This document shows, in pieces, positions 43,654 through 52,879 of a stretch of DNA of 64,000 nucleotides. Numbering within the stretch: the first letter of the stretch is position 1; the number at the start of each line of letters is the position of its first letter. Location of the stretch: assembly GCF_001665875.1 (NCBI RefSeq), contig NZ_LZTA01000097.1, positions 1 to 64,000 of the forward strand, written 5' to 3'. This DNA is from Mycobacterium sp. 852002-40037_SCH5390672 (GTDB lineage Bacteria > Actinomycetota > Actinomycetes > Mycobacteriales > Mycobacteriaceae). The position numbers and the translations under genes were made by a program. The notes under the pieces are model-generated. The model was not told the DNA's origin. It made no database searches and saw only the letters and a program-made list of their open reading frames with translations.

Positions 43654-45066
43654 TTAATTCCGGATCTGGGGTTTCAGGGCGCGCACGTTGCGCTCCCGCA
43701 GCACACCCCACCACAATCCGAGCCCGTACGCCAGGTCGTCGACGCGCTTGAGCAACAGGTAGGTCGGCAGCCCGATCGGTTCGACATCGTCACCGATGGC
43801 GTCGCGGCGGCGAAGCCAGTCGACCACCCCGTCCATGACGGCCGCGACCAGGACCACCCTTCTGAAATGACGCGACAGGGTGGCCGCCACCAACGCCAGC
43901 GGCCAATAGTGGCGGCACAGCGCCGACGCCAGTTGCAGCGCCGCGGACCACAGGCCACGGCCCGCGATCATCGCGACATCGGTCATCGATGTTTCGGCGG
44001 TGCGCATCGCCCGCGCGATCCGGCGACCGGTCAGGACCGCGAGGACGACGGACACCAGCCGCGACAGGGTGGACCCGAACGCCATCAGAATCCACGTCAT
44101 CAGCGCCCAACCGGAAATCACCACCGGCGCCGTCTTGTCCGGGTGGCGTACCGAGAGCGGAGCAGCCGAGCCGCCGTAAAACGCTTTGCGCGCAAGCCAA
44201 TCCCGCAATTCGGTGCGGTGGTCGTGGGCGACCAGCGCGATCGGCTCGTAGCGCAGCCGAGCGCCCGCCTCGATGAGCCGCCAGCACAGGTCGACGTCCT
44301 CGCCGGACTGCAAGGTCTCGTCGAACCCGCCGACCTCCCGGATTGCCGAGCACCGGCAGATGATCGCCGCGCTGGGCACGTAGGACACCGTGCTGTGCGG
44401 CAACACCGGCGCTTCGCGCTCACCGAGGTCGAGCGAGGAATGCACCGCCTCGTAGCGTGCCACCACATTCTCGCTGTGCGACAGGCCGACGATGCGCGGC
44501 GCGACCAGGCCGACCGTGGGGTCGCAGAAGTGACCGAGCAGGGCTTCCAGCCAGCCGCGGCGCGGCGCGACGTCGGAGTCCAGGAACGCGACGAAGTCCG
44601 TCCGGCAGACCCCCAACCCGCTGTTGCGGGCCGCAGCCGGGCCCCTGCTGCGGTGGTGGCGCAACACCTCGATGTCGCAGTGTGCGCCGACGAAGTCCTC
44701 CCGGACGACCGGGGGGAACGAGCCGTCGTCCACCACGACGACGCGTAGGCCGCGTAGCGAGCTCACCAAGCGTCGCACGCCAGAAAGGTTGTCCCGCACC
44801 GGGATTACCACCGTCACGTCATGGTGCGACGGGCCGCCCGCGGGCCGGGGATGCGCCACCGTGGCGTCCAGCAGCGTGCGGGCGAGTTGGGCGCTGAGGT
44901 CGTCGCGCACCTTCAGCCGGCCATCCGAGAGCATGTCCTGCGCGGCTGGAGCCAACTTCAGCAGCCGGGTCGGCGACCCGCCGAGCAGCGCCGAGCCATC
45001 ACCGAGCACCCGCACGCGGCGATCGACCTGAACGGCGAACCCGTTGGGCAGCCGGGGCGCCGTCAT
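43654..45066 (-). CDS. mftF: Mycofactocin glycosyltransferase MftF
   Basis: 470 residues. A small N-terminal PqqD-like region precedes the GT2 domain: VTVVIPVRDN, VVVDDGS and FLDSDVAPRRGWLE carry the nucleotide-sugar and metal sites; hydrophobic helices follow in the C-terminal half. It adds beta-1,4-linked glucose units to mycofactocin. The ATG at 45066 is chosen because GGAGGAG is ten bases upstream; the GTG at 45075 is too close to it. Confidence 0.93.
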   Translation of the reverse strand: MTAPRLPNGFAVQVDRRVRVLGDGSALLGGSPTRLLKLAPAAQDMLSDGRLKVRDDLSAQLARTLLDATVAHPRPAGGPSHHDVTVVIPVRDNLSGVRRLVSSLRGLRVVVVDDGSFPPVVREDFVGAHCDIEVLRHHRSRGPAAARNSGLGVCRTDFVAFLDSDVAPRRGWLEALLGHFCDPTVGLVAPRIVGLSHSENVVARYEAVHSSLDLGEREAPVLPHSTVSYVPSAAIICRCSAIREVGGFDETLQSGEDVDLCWRLIEAGARLRYEPIALVAHDHRTELRDWLARKAFYGGSAAPLSVRHPDKTAPVVISGWALMTWILMAFGSTLSRLVSVVLAVLTGRRIARAMRTAETSMTDVAMIAGRGLWSAALQLASALCRHYWPLALVAATLSRHFRRVVLVAAVMDGVVDWLRRRDAIGDDVEPIGLPTYLLLKRVDDLAYGLGLWWGVLRERNVRALKPQIRN

Positions 45067-45115
45067 GTGCGCCACTCCTCCCCATCGCTTTCGCCGTGGA
45101 TCCTCGCCGGCGCGC

Positions 45116-45859
45116 TCATGTCAGCATCCCGTCGGGCCCGGGGCGCCACCGGGTGACCCGGCGGACACAGCCGTCCACCATCTCGGTGAAGATCCGTCTG
45201 CCCTCGGCGGCGCTGGCGGTGGTCGGGTCGCCCAGCACGCCGACCGGGCTGACCGCCGCGACTCCCCCACGCCGCATCGACCCGAGCAATTCGGGCAGGG
45301 GCGCGGTGTTGCCGGCCACCCACTGATCGGTCCGGACTTCGGCCGGCGAGATATGTAGCAACACCGATGTTTCGGTATGGCCGGCGTGGGCGTCACCGCC
45401 GGCGGTCAGGCAGGGGCACCAGCCGACGTCGCGGCCCTCGGTCCGCAACAGCGCCACCGCGGCGTCCAACGCCGCGACATTGCCGCCGTGGCCGTTGACG
45501 AAGACGAGGCGCGGGGCCCAGCGGGCCGCTGACCTGCCGTACTCGACCAGCAGCGAGGTCAACGCCTCGGTGCCCAGCGAGATCGTCCCGGCGAAACTCT
45601 GGTGCTCGCCGCTGGCGCCGTAGGCGATGGCCGGCGCCACCAGCCACCCGTCCCCCGGGCGCTGGTTGAGACGGGCTTGAGCGGCGCCGGCAACCGCCGT
45701 CGCGATGCGGGTGTCGGTGTCCAGCGGCAGGTGCGGACCGTGTTGTTCGGTCGACCCCAGCGGAACCATGAGCGACGCCGCCTTGCTGGATAGCTGGCTC
45801 GACGTCGCCGTTCCCAATTCGCCGAGTACGGGCACTCGGTGATGGTAGGACGAATTCAC
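45116..45859 (-). CDS. mftE: Mycofactocin peptidase MftE (creatininase family)
   Basis: 247 residues. Metal-site blocks PLGSTEQHGPHLPLDTD and FVNGHGGN are intact, as is GDAHAGHTE. MftE releases the C-terminal Val-Tyr dipeptide from modified MftA. The GTG at 45859 gives VNSSYHHRVPVLGELG, in line with M. tuberculosis. It is separated from mftD by 163 bases, a wider gap than elsewhere in the run. Confidence 0.94.
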   Translation of the reverse strand: MNSSYHHRVPVLGELGTATSSQLSSKAASLMVPLGSTEQHGPHLPLDTDTRIATAVAGAAQARLNQRPGDGWLVAPAIAYGASGEHQSFAGTISLGTEALTSLLVEYGRSAARWAPRLVFVNGHGGNVAALDAAVALLRTEGRDVGWCPCLTAGGDAHAGHTETSVLLHISPAEVRTDQWVAGNTAPLPELLGSMRRGGVAAVSPVGVLGDPTTASAAEGRRIFTEMVDGCVRRVTRWRPGPDGMLT

Positions 45860-45876
45860 CTGGCGTGCACCAATTG

Positions 45877-45888
45877 TTGAAGCTTCAA
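45877..45888. promoter_or_regulatory. Palindrome upstream of mftE
   Basis: TTGAAGCTTCAA is a perfect 12-base palindrome in an AT-rich pocket (45877-45903) directly upstream of the mftE start. It could be an operator of a promoter internal to the mft run. No -35/-10 pair is convincing. Confidence 0.3.
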
Positions 45889-46022
45889 AATAACTTTTTT
45901 TCTGGGTCGTTCACCGGGCGTTCGAATTGTGGACTCGTCCGTCACGGTTACCCCGCCCGTATCACGATTTGCGCGGGCGTCACTTAATCCGGATAAAGCC
46001 GCCCAGGATAACCGGGCTGCTG

Positions 46023-47216
46023 CTACGCGACGCCCGGGGGCACACCCAGCGCCCGGACGAAACCGGGCGGCACCAGGATGTGGTCCGGTCCGAGGTCGTG
46101 TACCGAGGAGAGCCCCAGACCCATCAGCGCCGAGTCGATGCCGCCGCGCAAGATGTCGAGGACGTTCTCCACACCCGGTTGGCCGGCCGCGGCCAGCCCC
46201 CACAGGTAGGCCCGGCCGATCATGACCGCGCGCGCTCCCAGCGCCACGGCCTTGACGACGTCACTTCCGCGCCGGACGCCACCATCGAGGAGCACCTCGA
46301 TCTGATCGCCGACGGCCGCGGCCACCGCGGGTAGGGCGCGAATCGAGGCAGGGGTCCCGTCCAGATTGTTGCCACCGTGGTTGGACACCGAAATCGCCGA
46401 AACCCCCGCGTCCACCGCCCTTTTGGCGTCGTCGACGCGCATCACGCCCTTGAGCATGAACGGCCCGCCCCACAGTTCGCGAAGCCAGGCGATGTCCTCC
46501 CAGGTCGGCGGCGGCGTGCCCATCCACTCCCCGTAGGCCTGAAAGAACGGAGGCCCGGGCTCGCCGCGGCGACCCTGGTTGGGCACGCGCAGCTCCGGCG
46601 GCCGCATGGTCTTCGCCCACTGCAGGAACCATCGCGGCTTGGTGATGACCTCGGGGCTCATCTTGACGATGGTTTTCAGGTCCATCTTCTCCGGGATCGC
46701 GGGGCTGCCCCAATCGCGCCCGTGCGAGAAGCTCCAGTCGGTGGTGACGATCAGGCCCACCGCCCCGGCCGCCCGGGCGCGCTCGACCCGTGCGGCGATC
46801 GCGTCGCGGTCACCCAGCCAGTACACCTGGAAGAACACCTTGGGGTTCGCCGCGACGACCTCTTCGATCGGTTTGCTGGCGAACGAGGACAGCCCCATGG
46901 CGGTGCCGCGGGCGGCGGCGGCCCGCGCCACGGCCACCTCACCCTCGGGGTGCACCGCCTGCACGCCGGTCGGCGAGATCAGCACCGGCAGCGAAATCTC
47001 CTGCCCCATAACGCTGGTCGACATGTCGCGCTTTTCCAGCGCGCCAATCACATGCGGCGCGAAACCGAGTTCGCTGAAGGCTGCCACGTTGTCGGAGACC
47101 GTGACTCCCTTTTCGCTGGCCGAAATCAAGGACGAATAGGCCGATTTCGGCAACCGGCGCTTAGCACGCTGCTGCGCGATGGCGACGGTTTCAAACCATG
47201 CGTCGGCCACTGTCAC
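46023..47216 (-). CDS. mftD: Mycofactocin flavin dehydrogenase MftD (LldD1)
   Basis: 397 residues, FMN-dependent alpha-hydroxyacid-dehydrogenase fold. Blocks ISPTGVQAVHPEGE, TTDWSFSHGRDWGS, the active-site SVSNHGGNNLDGTPAS and LDGGVRRGSDVVKA are present. In mycofactocin synthesis it oxidises the cyclised Val-Tyr to the redox-active alpha-keto amide. The GTG at 47216 overlaps the mftC stop (GTGA); a second GTG at 47210 gives VADAWFE as in M. tuberculosis. The longer open frame is spurious. Confidence 0.93.
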   Translation of the reverse strand: MTVADAWFETVAIAQQRAKRRLPKSAYSSLISASEKGVTVSDNVAAFSELGFAPHVIGALEKRDMSTSVMGQEISLPVLISPTGVQAVHPEGEVAVARAAAARGTAMGLSSFASKPIEEVVAANPKVFFQVYWLGDRDAIAARVERARAAGAVGLIVTTDWSFSHGRDWGSPAIPEKMDLKTIVKMSPEVITKPRWFLQWAKTMRPPELRVPNQGRRGEPGPPFFQAYGEWMGTPPPTWEDIAWLRELWGGPFMLKGVMRVDDAKRAVDAGVSAISVSNHGGNNLDGTPASIRALPAVAAAVGDQIEVLLDGGVRRGSDVVKAVALGARAVMIGRAYLWGLAAAGQPGVENVLDILRGGIDSALMGLGLSSVHDLGPDHILVPPGFVRALGVPPGVA

Positions 47217-48436
47217 ACCGGACTTTCGTTGCACATGCGGGCCGGCGGCGTTGCCGGCGTGACCACCGGGGGCCGCACCGACAGGGTGAGCGGCACCGGT
47301 TGGCGGATGCGCTTCCCGCGGGAGTGATCGGCCCGGGGACGCGGCGTCTCCCGCTCGTTCGCCAGCGCCGACTCGCTGTGGCCCTGGACGCATTCGGGGT
47401 CCGGTCCGTCCAACGGCAGGCCGGTGAAGAATTTGGCGGCCATGCATCCGCCCCGGCAGCTGTCGTAGTGCCCGCAGCTGCCGCAGGCACCCGCCGACTG
47501 GGGCTCGCGTAGCTCGCGGAACAGCGGGGCATTTTTCCAGACGTTGGCGAACCCAAGCCCAAAACCGGTGTCCGTCAACACGTTTCCGGCCAGGAAGCGG
47601 TCGTGGATGGCGAACGGGCAGGCGTACACGTCGCCCACCGGGTCGATCAGGCACACCACGCGGCCCGCGCCGCACATGTTCAGACCGGCTAGTGCGCCGG
47701 ATTGGCCGAGCGGAGCCAGGTGGAAGAAGGAGTCGCCGGTGAGCACCCGCTCACCCTTGGCAACCAGCCAGTCATACAGCTGGACCTGCTGGTCGGCGGT
47801 GGGATGCAGCTCTTCCCAGACATCGGCGCCACGCCCGGACGGGCGCAGCCGGGTGATCCGCAGCATGGCACCGTAACGGCTTGCCAGCGCCGCGAATTCG
47901 TCGAGCTGGTCGACGTTGTGCCGGGTGACGACCACCGAAATCTTGGCGTCGGAGAAACCGGCGTTGGCAAGGTTTTCCAGCGCACGTACCGCCATGTCGA
48001 AGGACCCGGGTCCGCGGACGGCGTCGTTGACCTCGGCGGTGGCACCGTCCAGCGAGATCTGGACGTCGACGTAGTCGCTGGCCGCCAGCCGCGCGGCCAC
48101 CTCGGGCGTGATCCGGACGCCGTTGGTGGAGAACTTCACGCCGACGTGGTGGGCCGTCGCGTAGTCGACCAGTTCCCAAAAGTCCGGTCGCACAGTGGGT
48201 TCCCCGCCACCGATGTTGACGTAGAACACCTGCATGCGTTCCAGCTCATCGATGATGTCCATGCATTGACGGGTGGACAGCTCCCGCGGGTCACGCTTGC
48301 CCGACGAGGACAGGCAGTGCACGCAGGCCAGGTTGCAGGCATACGTCAGTTCCCAGGTGAGGCAGATGGGTGCGTCCAGCCCGTGCTCGAACTGCTCGAT
48401 CAGCCGCGGCACGGGTGCCTGCGATGGTGCGGTCAT
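47213..48436 (-). CDS. mftC: Mycofactocin radical SAM maturase MftC
   Basis: 407 residues. The radical SAM cluster site is C34-x3-C38-x2-C41 (TYACNLACVHC), followed by GGGEPTVR. C-terminal SPASM cysteines lie around ACGSCGHYDSCRGGC, for auxiliary Fe-S clusters. It decarboxylates and cross-links the C-terminal Val-Tyr of MftA. Its start overlaps mftB by four bases. Confidence 0.95.
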   Translation of the reverse strand: MTAPSQAPVPRLIEQFEHGLDAPICLTWELTYACNLACVHCLSSSGKRDPRELSTRQCMDIIDELERMQVFYVNIGGGEPTVRPDFWELVDYATAHHVGVKFSTNGVRITPEVAARLAASDYVDVQISLDGATAEVNDAVRGPGSFDMAVRALENLANAGFSDAKISVVVTRHNVDQLDEFAALASRYGAMLRITRLRPSGRGADVWEELHPTADQQVQLYDWLVAKGERVLTGDSFFHLAPLGQSGALAGLNMCGAGRVVCLIDPVGDVYACPFAIHDRFLAGNVLTDTGFGLGFANVWKNAPLFRELREPQSAGACGSCGHYDSCRGGCMAAKFFTGLPLDGPDPECVQGHSESALANERETPRPRADHSRGKRIRQPVPLTLSVRPPVVTPATPPARMCNESPV

Positions 48437-48741
48437 TGATGGTCCTCTCGGGGCACCAGCATGTTGGACTCGGCGAGCACACCCAGCGCATGCAGATACG
48501 GCGCGTGGGCGGCGTCCTCGACTCCCGCCGCACGGCAGGCGGACCGGATGTCGGGATGGTCGGCCAGCGACCGCACCACGGTAAGGATGGTGCGGTTCTT
48601 CAGGAACGACAGCTTGCGGGTACCGAAGTGGTAGAGCAGAGCGCCGAACGGTTCGGGCCGAACCGCCACCTGGGGGTGCAATCGCCAGCCGCGATCAGGA
48701 TCGAACGAGGTTGCCGTCCGGGCCTGCGCGGGCGCGGGCAC
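48433..48741 (-). CDS. mftB: Mycofactocin precursor-binding protein MftB
   Basis: 102 residues from a GTG at 48741, two bases after the mftA stop. It is a PqqD-like RiPP recognition element: VAVRPEPFGALLYHFGTRKLSFL is the conserved core. It presents MftA to MftC. An ATG at 48759 would overlap mftA by 16 bases and is less likely. Confidence 0.92.
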   Translation of the reverse strand: MPAPAQARTATSFDPDRGWRLHPQVAVRPEPFGALLYHFGTRKLSFLKNRTILTVVRSLADHPDIRSACRAAGVEDAAHAPYLHALGVLAESNMLVPREDHQ

Positions 48742-48743
48742 GG

Positions 48744-48833
48744 TCAGTAAACCCCGCACATGCCGTCGATGGACACCTCTTCGACCAGGGTCTCGGTGAC
48801 GAGTTGGGTGTCAGTTTCGGTCTCGTGGTCCAC
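48744..48833 (-). CDS. mftA: Mycofactocin precursor peptide MftA
   Basis: 29 residues from a GTG at 48833 (VDHETETDTQLV...), ending in the invariant core IDGMCGVY. The last two residues, Val28 and Tyr29, become the cofactor after MftC/MftB, MftE and MftD action; MftF adds sugars. GGCAAGG lies a few bases upstream. It is the first gene of the mft run, 99 bases from divergent mftR. Confidence 0.95.
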   Translation of the reverse strand: MDHETETDTQLVTETLVEEVSIDGMCGVY

Positions 48834-48880
48834 GGGGCCTTGCCTTTCGTCCGGTCTTGACAACGATGGGGTCTGAGTCA

Positions 48881-48909
48881 CACTCGCCGTCAGAATATGG
48901 CATCGAGTG
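48881..48909. promoter_or_regulatory. Inverted repeat in the mftA-mftR spacer
   Basis: CACTCG (48881-48886) and CGAGTG (48904-48909) form an inverted repeat with 17 bases between arms. TATTCT on the minus strand inside it could be the mftA -10. It is a candidate MftR operator by position only. Confidence 0.35.
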
Positions 48910-48932
48910 CCGAAATGAAAGGGCGGGGTTCG

Positions 48933-49529
48933 ATGATGCCGCAGCCGCGGGTGGGCAGGCGCCGCTCGACCACCCCGCACCACATCACCGACGTCGCCAT
49001 CGACATGTTCACGGCCCGCGGTTTCGCCGACGTGAGTGTCGACGACGTCGCCCAGGCCGCCGGTATCTCCCGCCGGACCCTGTTCCGCTACTACGCGTCG
49101 AAGAACGCCATTCCCTGGGGCGATTTCGACAATCACCTTGCCCACCTGCGTGATTTGCTCGACAACGTCGATTCCGATGTGCGCCTGGGCGATGCGCTGC
49201 GCGCTGCACTGTTGGCGTTCAACACCTTTGACGAATCCGAGACCGCTCGGCACCGCCAACGCATGCGGGTGATCCTGCAAACCGCCGAGCTGCAAGCGTA
49301 TTCGATGACGATGTACGCCGGCTGGCGCGAGGTGATCGCCGCGTTCGTGGCCCGACGCCTGGAATGCAAGACGGCCGATCTGCTGCCCCAGACCGTCGCC
49401 TGGACCATGCTCGGGGTGGCGCTGGCGGCCTACGAGCACTGGCTGAGCGATGAATCCGTCCCGCTGCCGGTTGCCCTGGGCAATGCCTTCGACGCTGTCG
49501 GCGCCGGGCTGGACGGGCTGGACAGGTGA
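48933..49529 (+). CDS. mftR: Mycofactocin-cluster TetR regulator MftR
   Basis: 198 residues from the ATG at 48933 (MMPQPRVGRRRSTT), equal in length to Rv0691c; earlier in-frame ATGs at 48897 and 48915 lack support. Helix-turn-helix: VDDVAQAAGISRRTLFRYY. MftR homologues repress the mft operon and respond to acyl-CoA. Its stop overlaps the DUF2332 start (GTGA). Confidence 0.92.
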   Translation: MMPQPRVGRRRSTTPHHITDVAIDMFTARGFADVSVDDVAQAAGISRRTLFRYYASKNAIPWGDFDNHLAHLRDLLDNVDSDVRLGDALRAALLAFNTFDESETARHRQRMRVILQTAELQAYSMTMYAGWREVIAAFVARRLECKTADLLPQTVAWTMLGVALAAYEHWLSDESVPLPVALGNAFDAVGAGLDGLDR

Positions 49530-50581
49530 CCGCCGAGCACCTGGTGCACACCCTGCGGTCACAGGGCAGATTCTGCGCCGCGTCGGGCTCACGGATGTAT
49601 GGCGATCTGTTCGAACTGGTGGCCGCCGACGTCGAAGCCGGCGGCGTCTTCGCGACCGTCCTGTCCGGGCGCGAGGACGCCCCGTCACGCGACGCCGTGC
49701 CGTTGCGGTTGCTCGGCGGGCTGCACCGGTTGGTGCTCGACGGCCGGGCGGCGCCCTTGCGCCGCTTCTATCCCAGCACCGGCGGCGTGTGGGATGCCGG
49801 AGGTGCCTGGCCGGAAATCCTGGACACCGCGGCCGGTCACGCCGACGTACTGCGCGCGGCCCTGGGCCAGCCGCCACAGACCAACGAGGTGGGCCGGTCG
49901 GCCGCACTGATCGGCGGACTACTGCACATTGGTCACGAATTCGGCTTGCCGATAAGGCTTTTCGAGATCGGATCGAGCGCTGGGCTCAACCTGCGCCCGG
50001 ATCATTACCACTACCGCTTCGCCGGCGGCCAGTGGGGGCCGCCCGACTCACCGGTGACCATCGATGACGCATGGCGCGGGGCGCTGCCGCCCGGGCGCGA
50101 ATTGCGGATCGTGGCGCGCCATGGGTATGACATCGCCCCCATCGACGTCGGTCACCCCGACGGGGAGATGACCGTGCTGAGCTACGTCTGGCCCGACCAG
50201 GGTGCCCGGCTGGCGCGGCTGCGCGGCGCCATCGAGGTCGCCCGCCGGGTTCCGGCGACGCTCGAGCGCAAGACGGCGGCCGACGCGGTCGGCGGCCTGA
50301 CACTGGCCGACGGGGCGCTGACCGTCTTGTGGCATTCGATCACCTGGCAGTATTTGTCGGCCGACGAACGCGGCGCGGTGCGCGCTCACGTGGCCGCGCT
50401 GGCCGGCCGCGCCAGTGCGCGCTCGCCGTTCGCCCACCTCACGATGGAGCCCGCACGCTCCGCATCGCAAGGCCCGGGCTCGCCGATCAAGTTCGTGGTG
50501 CGGGCCCGCAGCTGGCCCGGCGGCGATACGCGGATTCTGGGCGAATGCCATCCGCACGGCCCGCCGGTGGACTGGCGGTAG
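49526..50581 (+). CDS. DUF2332 protein next to mftR
   Basis: 351 residues, position of Rv0690c. The middle part has FEIGSSAGLNLRPDHYHYRF, which resembles the first motif of Rossmann methyltransferases, and VLWHSITWQYLS later on. Function unproven. It is translationally coupled to mftR by a four-base overlap, so a role in the mycofactocin response is possible. Confidence 0.88.
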   Translation: MTAEHLVHTLRSQGRFCAASGSRMYGDLFELVAADVEAGGVFATVLSGREDAPSRDAVPLRLLGGLHRLVLDGRAAPLRRFYPSTGGVWDAGGAWPEILDTAAGHADVLRAALGQPPQTNEVGRSAALIGGLLHIGHEFGLPIRLFEIGSSAGLNLRPDHYHYRFAGGQWGPPDSPVTIDDAWRGALPPGRELRIVARHGYDIAPIDVGHPDGEMTVLSYVWPDQGARLARLRGAIEVARRVPATLERKTAADAVGGLTLADGALTVLWHSITWQYLSADERGAVRAHVAALAGRASARSPFAHLTMEPARSASQGPGSPIKFVVRARSWPGGDTRILGECHPHGPPVDWR

Positions 50582-50641
50582 CGTGACGCGGCCGAATTGC
50601 CGGACTACGTCCGGCAATTGGCCACGTTGAGGTAGGAGTTA

Positions 50642-51502
50642 TCAGGTCCCCATGAAGGTCATCGGATCGTGCAGCACGCGGGTGCCGTCGTGCAATCCCT
50701 CAATGGCCTCCATGTGCTCGGGGTCGAGCGTGAAGTCGAACACGTCCAGGTTCTGGGCGACGCGTTCGGGCTTGGACGACCGCGAGACGACGACGTTGTC
50801 CAACTGCAAATTCCAGCGGACCAGCACCTGCGCGGGAGTGCGACCGTACTCGGCGGCGATCGACGTCACCACCGGGTCCTCGATCAGCCGGCCGACGCCC
50901 AGCGGGCTGTAGGACTGCGTGGTCACATCGTGCTGGACGTGGGCTTGGCGCAGCTGGGCCTGATTCAACCGCGGGTGCAACTCGACCTGGTTCACGGCGG
51001 GCACCTCGTCGGTTTCCTCGATGACCGACGCCAGCAGTTCCTCGGTGAAGTTGCAGACACCGATCGAGCGGACGTGCCCCTCTTCGCGGGCCACCTTCAT
51101 GCCCTCGAAGCTCTCCACGTACTTACCCAGCTTCGGCGCCGGCCAGTGGATCAGGTAGAGGTCGAGGTAATCCAACCCGAGTCGGTCCAGGCTCTCCTTG
51201 CACGATTCCTGGGCGGTATGGAAGCCCTGCTTCGAGGTGCCCAGCTTGGTGGCGACGAACAACTCCTCGCGGGGGATGCCGGACGCGGCTATCGCACGCC
51301 CGACGGCTTCCTCGTTTCCGTAGGAGGCGGCGGTGTCGATGAGGCGGCAGCCGGCTTCCAGCGCCGCGAGTACCGAGCCTTCCGTCTCCTCATCGGACAG
51401 CTTGGCTACCCCCAAGCCGAGTACGGGCATCTTCGCCTCGTCATTGAGGGCGACGGTCGGAATTGCGCTGGGCGAGCTGTATATCTCATCAATCACTGTC
51501 AC
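50642..51502 (-). CDS. Aldo/keto reductase
   Basis: 286 residues, AKR TIM barrel. The catalytic tetrad is D56, Y61, K86 and H118 (IDTAASY, ATKLG, YLIHWP). NADPH contacts are expected in VVVSRSSKPERVAQN near 240. It reduces aldehydes or ketones; the substrate is unknown. AGGTGATT precedes the GTG at 51502. I recall no gene at this place in M. tuberculosis. Confidence 0.92.
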   Translation of the reverse strand: MTVIDEIYSSPSAIPTVALNDEAKMPVLGLGVAKLSDEETEGSVLAALEAGCRLIDTAASYGNEEAVGRAIAASGIPREELFVATKLGTSKQGFHTAQESCKESLDRLGLDYLDLYLIHWPAPKLGKYVESFEGMKVAREEGHVRSIGVCNFTEELLASVIEETDEVPAVNQVELHPRLNQAQLRQAHVQHDVTTQSYSPLGVGRLIEDPVVTSIAAEYGRTPAQVLVRWNLQLDNVVVSRSSKPERVAQNLDVFDFTLDPEHMEAIEGLHDGTRVLHDPMTFMGT

Positions 51503-52044
51503 TTGCCAATCACCTGCCTGCCAATTTGGGTTACTGGGTTTTCTGGTTAAGAACGATGATTTTTCAGGCGGCCGTCAAGCCGGGCGGTTCAGCCAACCCC
51601 ACCGCATTGTGCAAGGTCCCCAACATCGTTCGCCCGCAGACAGTAATGGAGCCCGGCAAGTGGTGCACAAAACGTGGCGAGGCGTGTCAGCACAGCAAAA
51701 TTCGTCACCGCTGCGAGTTACGGTTTTCCAGCACAATGCGTTTGGCGTTGCGGTACTGGCAATTGTGTGACACCTACTACAGCGCTACCGTGCGGCCGCC
51801 GTTGAGCATTGCAAATGCCGCACGTCGAGTGAGGTGTATCACCATCGAATTATGCTGTGGCGTATGCCCAATTCGTGTCGAAAGCGCAGGAAGGCCTAGT
51901 CGTGTGAACGAAAGTCTCGGTGGGCTAAGCGCTTTCGATCTATCGATCGATCGAGCGGGGTGCGCACGATGCGAAATCGCCGATGCCTTATGCTCGAAAA
52001 ACGCCGAACGCACGCCAACTCCGGAAGCGAGGCAGACCTGTCCC
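51503..52044. other. Gene-free region, AT-richer, with a long-range inverted repeat
   Basis: 542 bases between divergent aldo/keto reductase and the phosphatase, clearly less GC-rich than the surroundings. No open frame has a recognisable domain or the local codon pattern. CGAAAGCGC (51879-51887) and GCGCTTTCG (51929-51937) pair perfectly over nine bases with 41 bases between. A short GATC-rich run (51936-51952) follows. Confidence 0.5.
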
Positions 52045-52872
52045 ATGAAGACAACGCAAGAGCTTTTCGAAATAGCTTGGCAGGCAACACAACTCGGTGC
52101 CGCCACGCTCAAGAAATCACAGCCGAGCTCGGTGCAGCACAAAGGTGACCGCGACACGGTCACCGACGTCGACCTCGCGATCCAGCGCGACATCGCCGGT
52201 TACCTCGGCCAGACCACACCCGATATCGCGCTACTGGCCGAAGAGTCCGAACAACAGCCCGACATCGAAAGCTCCGAGTGGCTCTGGGTTCTTGACCCCA
52301 TCGACGGAACATCCAACTTCGTCCACGGCCTGCCGCTGTGCGCGGTATCGCTGGCCCTGCTGCGCGACGGTCGCAGCGTGCTGGCCGTCACCCATGCTCC
52401 CCTGCTCGGCAAGACCTACCATGCCATCGAAGGCAAAGGCGCGTTCGTCAACGGGCAGCGGATCACCGTCAGCGCCACCGACAGCCTCAGTGGGGCCATC
52501 GTGTCCCTCGGTGACTACGCCGTCGGCCACGACGCCGGCCGGCTCAACGCGCACCGACTGGCGATCACCACCGAGCTGGTGCCCCGCGTCGAGCGCATCC
52601 GGATGATCGGGGCGGCGACGCTGGACCTCGCCTTCGTCGCCGAGGGCGCCCTGGACGCCTGCGTGATGATGTCCAACAAGCCGTGGGACACCGCGGCGGG
52701 GACGCTGATCGCCCGCGAAGCCGGAGCGCAGCTCACCGACGCGCACGGCAACCCGCACACCCACAGATCCGCGTCGACGATCGTCACCGCGCCGGGCATA
52801 GGCGAACAGCTCGCCACGGTGATCCGCAACACCGACATCCGCAGCGACCGGTACGCGGCCGCCGTCGGCTAG
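52045..52872 (+). CDS. Inositol-monophosphatase-family phosphatase
   Basis: 275 residues from the ATG at 52045. All family metal-site motifs are present: LLAEESE (E66), D84-P-I-D87-G-T and W214-D215-TAAG. It is a Mg- and Li-sensitive sugar-phosphate or inositol-phosphate phosphatase. Mycobacteria have several (SuhB, ImpA, CysQ, HisN); I cannot assign it to one. The open frame reaches back to 51463 without homology. Confidence 0.9.
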   Translation: MKTTQELFEIAWQATQLGAATLKKSQPSSVQHKGDRDTVTDVDLAIQRDIAGYLGQTTPDIALLAEESEQQPDIESSEWLWVLDPIDGTSNFVHGLPLCAVSLALLRDGRSVLAVTHAPLLGKTYHAIEGKGAFVNGQRITVSATDSLSGAIVSLGDYAVGHDAGRLNAHRLAITTELVPRVERIRMIGAATLDLAFVAEGALDACVMMSNKPWDTAAGTLIAREAGAQLTDAHGNPHTHRSASTIVTAPGIGEQLATVIRNTDIRSDRYAAAVG

Positions 52873-52879
52873 CGGCGGC

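Noticed and set aside
51936..51952. GATC-rich short repeat
   Set aside because: Too short and simple to call a repeat element or origin.
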